A DNA stretch of 7,384 nt, from assembly GCA_023398375.1 (NCBI GenBank), contig JAEWSH010000047.1:1-7384 (forward strand). The letters are read 5' to 3'. This document shows, piece by piece, positions 6,063 through 7,384 of this stretch (positions are counted from its first letter, which is position 1; each line of letters opens with the position of its first letter). A program made the translations under genes and the position numbers. The DNA comes from Bacillota bacterium. GTDB taxonomy: Bacteria > Bacillota > Clostridia > Lachnospirales > Lachnospiraceae. The notes below the pieces were generated by a model, which made no database searches, was not told the DNA's origin, and was given only the letters and a program-made list of their open reading frames with translations.

Positions 6063-7384
6063 TCAGAAACCGCGCACCGGAAAGGTCATCACCACCTCAA
6101 GCAGTTCCTTGTCATGATTGTACTTCATGCCACAATCATTATCGAAAATCATCGTTGCTCCCTTATCAGCTGTATAAGGTTCCCACTCGGGCAAACCTTC
6201 AGTATTGGGATTCCCCGTACGGGCAAAGTTCAGCCACGCACTGCTCATCTTGTCCGCCAGCACTTGTGCCGCCTTTCCGCCTCCGGTCATCGAAGCATGG
6301 CGCACGACATTGTTGAACACAAAAGGAATCTCCATACAATGCGTGCTGCGGAGTATTCCGTCCATCACGGGTGATTCCCAAGCAAACATATACATATAGA
6401 CCGGTGCACCTTGCTGTGCCGACTTCAGTTTGGCCTGCTCCACTGCGCCGGGGCGGAAAATGAAGTCCACATCCACCAGGTCCTTGGGCTGATAACCGGG
6501 GTAGGCCTGCTCAAAAGCTTTCAGAAAATCATCCGTACGTTCACCATATTTCTTTTTAATCTGCTCCACAACCTGCTCCTTCGTCATGCTCCGCAAAGGC
6601 GGGAAGTAAGTGCTTGCGGTAAACTCATGCAGGGTAGTGCCTATCATCACCGGAATGTCCTTGCTTTGCACCGGAGCCCGAGGGTCGAAAGGCTGTGCTG
6701 GCAGCACATCGCCATCTACCGTGGGAGCCCAGCCAAAGATAAAAGAAGCCACTCCTTCTTTATCAGCCTCTACACGCATTTTGGCAACGGCCTTTTCGCC
6801 TGCGGCAAGCAATTTGTCGTAAGGTACTTTCTGTAATTCATCTATCTGCGAAGCATTCAGTCCCAGCTCCTCCATAACCGCACTGCCAATGCGACGAGAA
6901 TACTTTTGCTCCATCGTACGAAGCATAGATCCGCTTTGTACAATGGCTTTATGGAACAAGCCTCTCGCCGACGGTGTGGCAAGCAACGTAGAGACCTTGC
7001 CTCCCCCACCGGACTGACCGAAAATGGTAACATTCCGGGCATCTCCGCCAAAAGATTCTATATTCTTATTCACCCATTGCAGTGCCGCCACCAAGTCAAG
7101 CAGTCCGGCATTGCCCGATTTTGCATATTTATCACCATAGGCGGAAAGGTCGAGAAAACCCAGGACGTTGAGACGATGATTCAGTGTCACAACCACTGCA
7201 TCCCCTTTCTTTGCCAGATTTGTTCCGTCATACGAAGGAAGCTCCTGACCACTGCCGGCGGAATAACCTCCACCATGCAGCCACACCATGACGGGGCGTT
7301 TCTTCCCGTCTTTCAGTCCCGGTGTCCAGATATTCACCCGCAGACAATTCTCGTCAGGATAACCGTCATCCCAGTTGAAGGCAA
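6063..7384 (-). CDS. Type-B carboxylesterase / para-nitrobenzyl esterase-like hydrolase (partial, N-terminus missing)
   Basis: The frame ends at the TGA at 6065-6063 and is open to the right edge of the window, so 439 residues are visible. Full-length relatives usually have about 500-550 residues, so roughly 60-110 N-terminal residues, including any signal peptide, lie outside. A GTG at 7337 is in frame but is not the real start: the conserved family wording begins before it, with DENCLRVNIWTPG fitting the usual EDCLxLNxWTP block. Other landmarks, in visible-residue numbers, are the oxyanion-hole HGGG (36-39), the nucleophile elbow FGQSGGGGK with Ser124, a likely catalytic Glu253 in GTTLHEFT, and His348 in STHCMEIPFVF. 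The triad appears complete. The elbow reads G-Q-S-G-G rather than the common G-E-S-A-G, a variant I believe also occurs in other bacterial members. The family cleaves carboxylic esters broadly. Its place upstream of a SusC/D pair and two further esterases suggests it acts on acylated glycan fragments or released small esters; this is inference. Confidence 0.92.
   Translation of the reverse strand, partial: AFNWDDGYPDENCLRVNIWTPGLKDGKKRPVMVWLHGGGYSAGSGQELPSYDGTNLAKKGDAVVVTLNHRLNVLGFLDLSAYGDKYAKSGNAGLLDLVAALQWVNKNIESFGGDARNVTIFGQSGGGGKVSTLLATPSARGLFHKAIVQSGSMLRTMEQKYSRRIGSAVMEELGLNASQIDELQKVPYDKLLAAGEKAVAKMRVEADKEGVASFIFGWAPTVDGDVLPAQPFDPRAPVQSKDIPVMIGTTLHEFTASTYFPPLRSMTKEQVVEQIKKKYGERTDDFLKAFEQAYPGYQPKDLVDVDFIFRPGAVEQAKLKSAQQGAPVYMYMFAWESPVMDGILRSTHCMEIPFVFNNVVRHASMTGGGKAAQVLADKMSSAWLNFARTGNPNTEGLPEWEPYTADKGATMIFDNDCGMKYNHDKELLEVVMTFPVRGF

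Noticed and set aside
7335..7337. GTG at 7337 as the start of the carboxylesterase
   Set aside because: The frame continues to the window edge, and the residues before it match the conserved family block, so the gene is truncated by the window rather than starting here.
1..7384. Mobile elements, invertible promoters, CRISPR arrays, tRNA or rRNA genes
   Set aside because: No transposase, recombinase, long inverted repeats, spaced direct repeats or RNA-gene signatures were seen; nearly all the window is coding sequence of the five genes.

Overview
The window looks like part of a polysaccharide utilization locus (PUL) from a gut-type Bacteroidota, most likely Bacteroides or a close relative. 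The evidence is an adjacent SusC-like/SusD-like pair, Sec signal peptides ending in A-Q, a Bacteroidota-type lipoprotein signal, AT-rich leaders without clear Shine-Dalgarno sequences, and one Bacteroides-style -7 promoter motif. The species cannot be fixed from this sequence alone.

All five recognisable genes lie on the minus strand, so transcription runs from high to low coordinates. In that order they are: (1) 7384-6063, a type-B carboxylesterase (alpha/beta hydrolase) whose N-terminus lies beyond the window; (2) 6002-2922, a SusC-like TonB-dependent outer-membrane transporter; (3) 2898-1333, a SusD-like surface glycan-binding lipoprotein; (4) 1211-327, a secreted single-domain CE1/esterase D-like hydrolase; (5) 295-1, the N-terminus of a second secreted esterase that starts with a CBM48-like/E-set domain and runs off the window. 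The gaps are 60, 23, 121 and 31 nt. No strong terminator is visible, so the set is probably co-transcribed at least in part. The 121-nt gap holds a possible internal promoter and small inverted repeats.

Inferred working model: SusC and SusD bind and import oligosaccharides across the outer membrane, while the esterases remove acyl groups (acetyl, feruloyl or similar) that block backbone cleavage. The esterase content, and especially the CBM48-type N-domain, points to a decorated plant cell-wall glycan such as acetylated or feruloylated xylan or pectin. The substrate is not proven by the sequence. No glycoside hydrolase, polysaccharide lyase or regulator (HTCS, SusR-like, ECF sigma/anti-sigma) is inside the window.

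The families are all well known. The notable point is the composition: every enzyme next to the SusC/D pair in this window is an esterase, from two different esterase groups. There is no non-coding stretch longer than 300 bases, and no RNA gene, CRISPR array or mobile element was seen.
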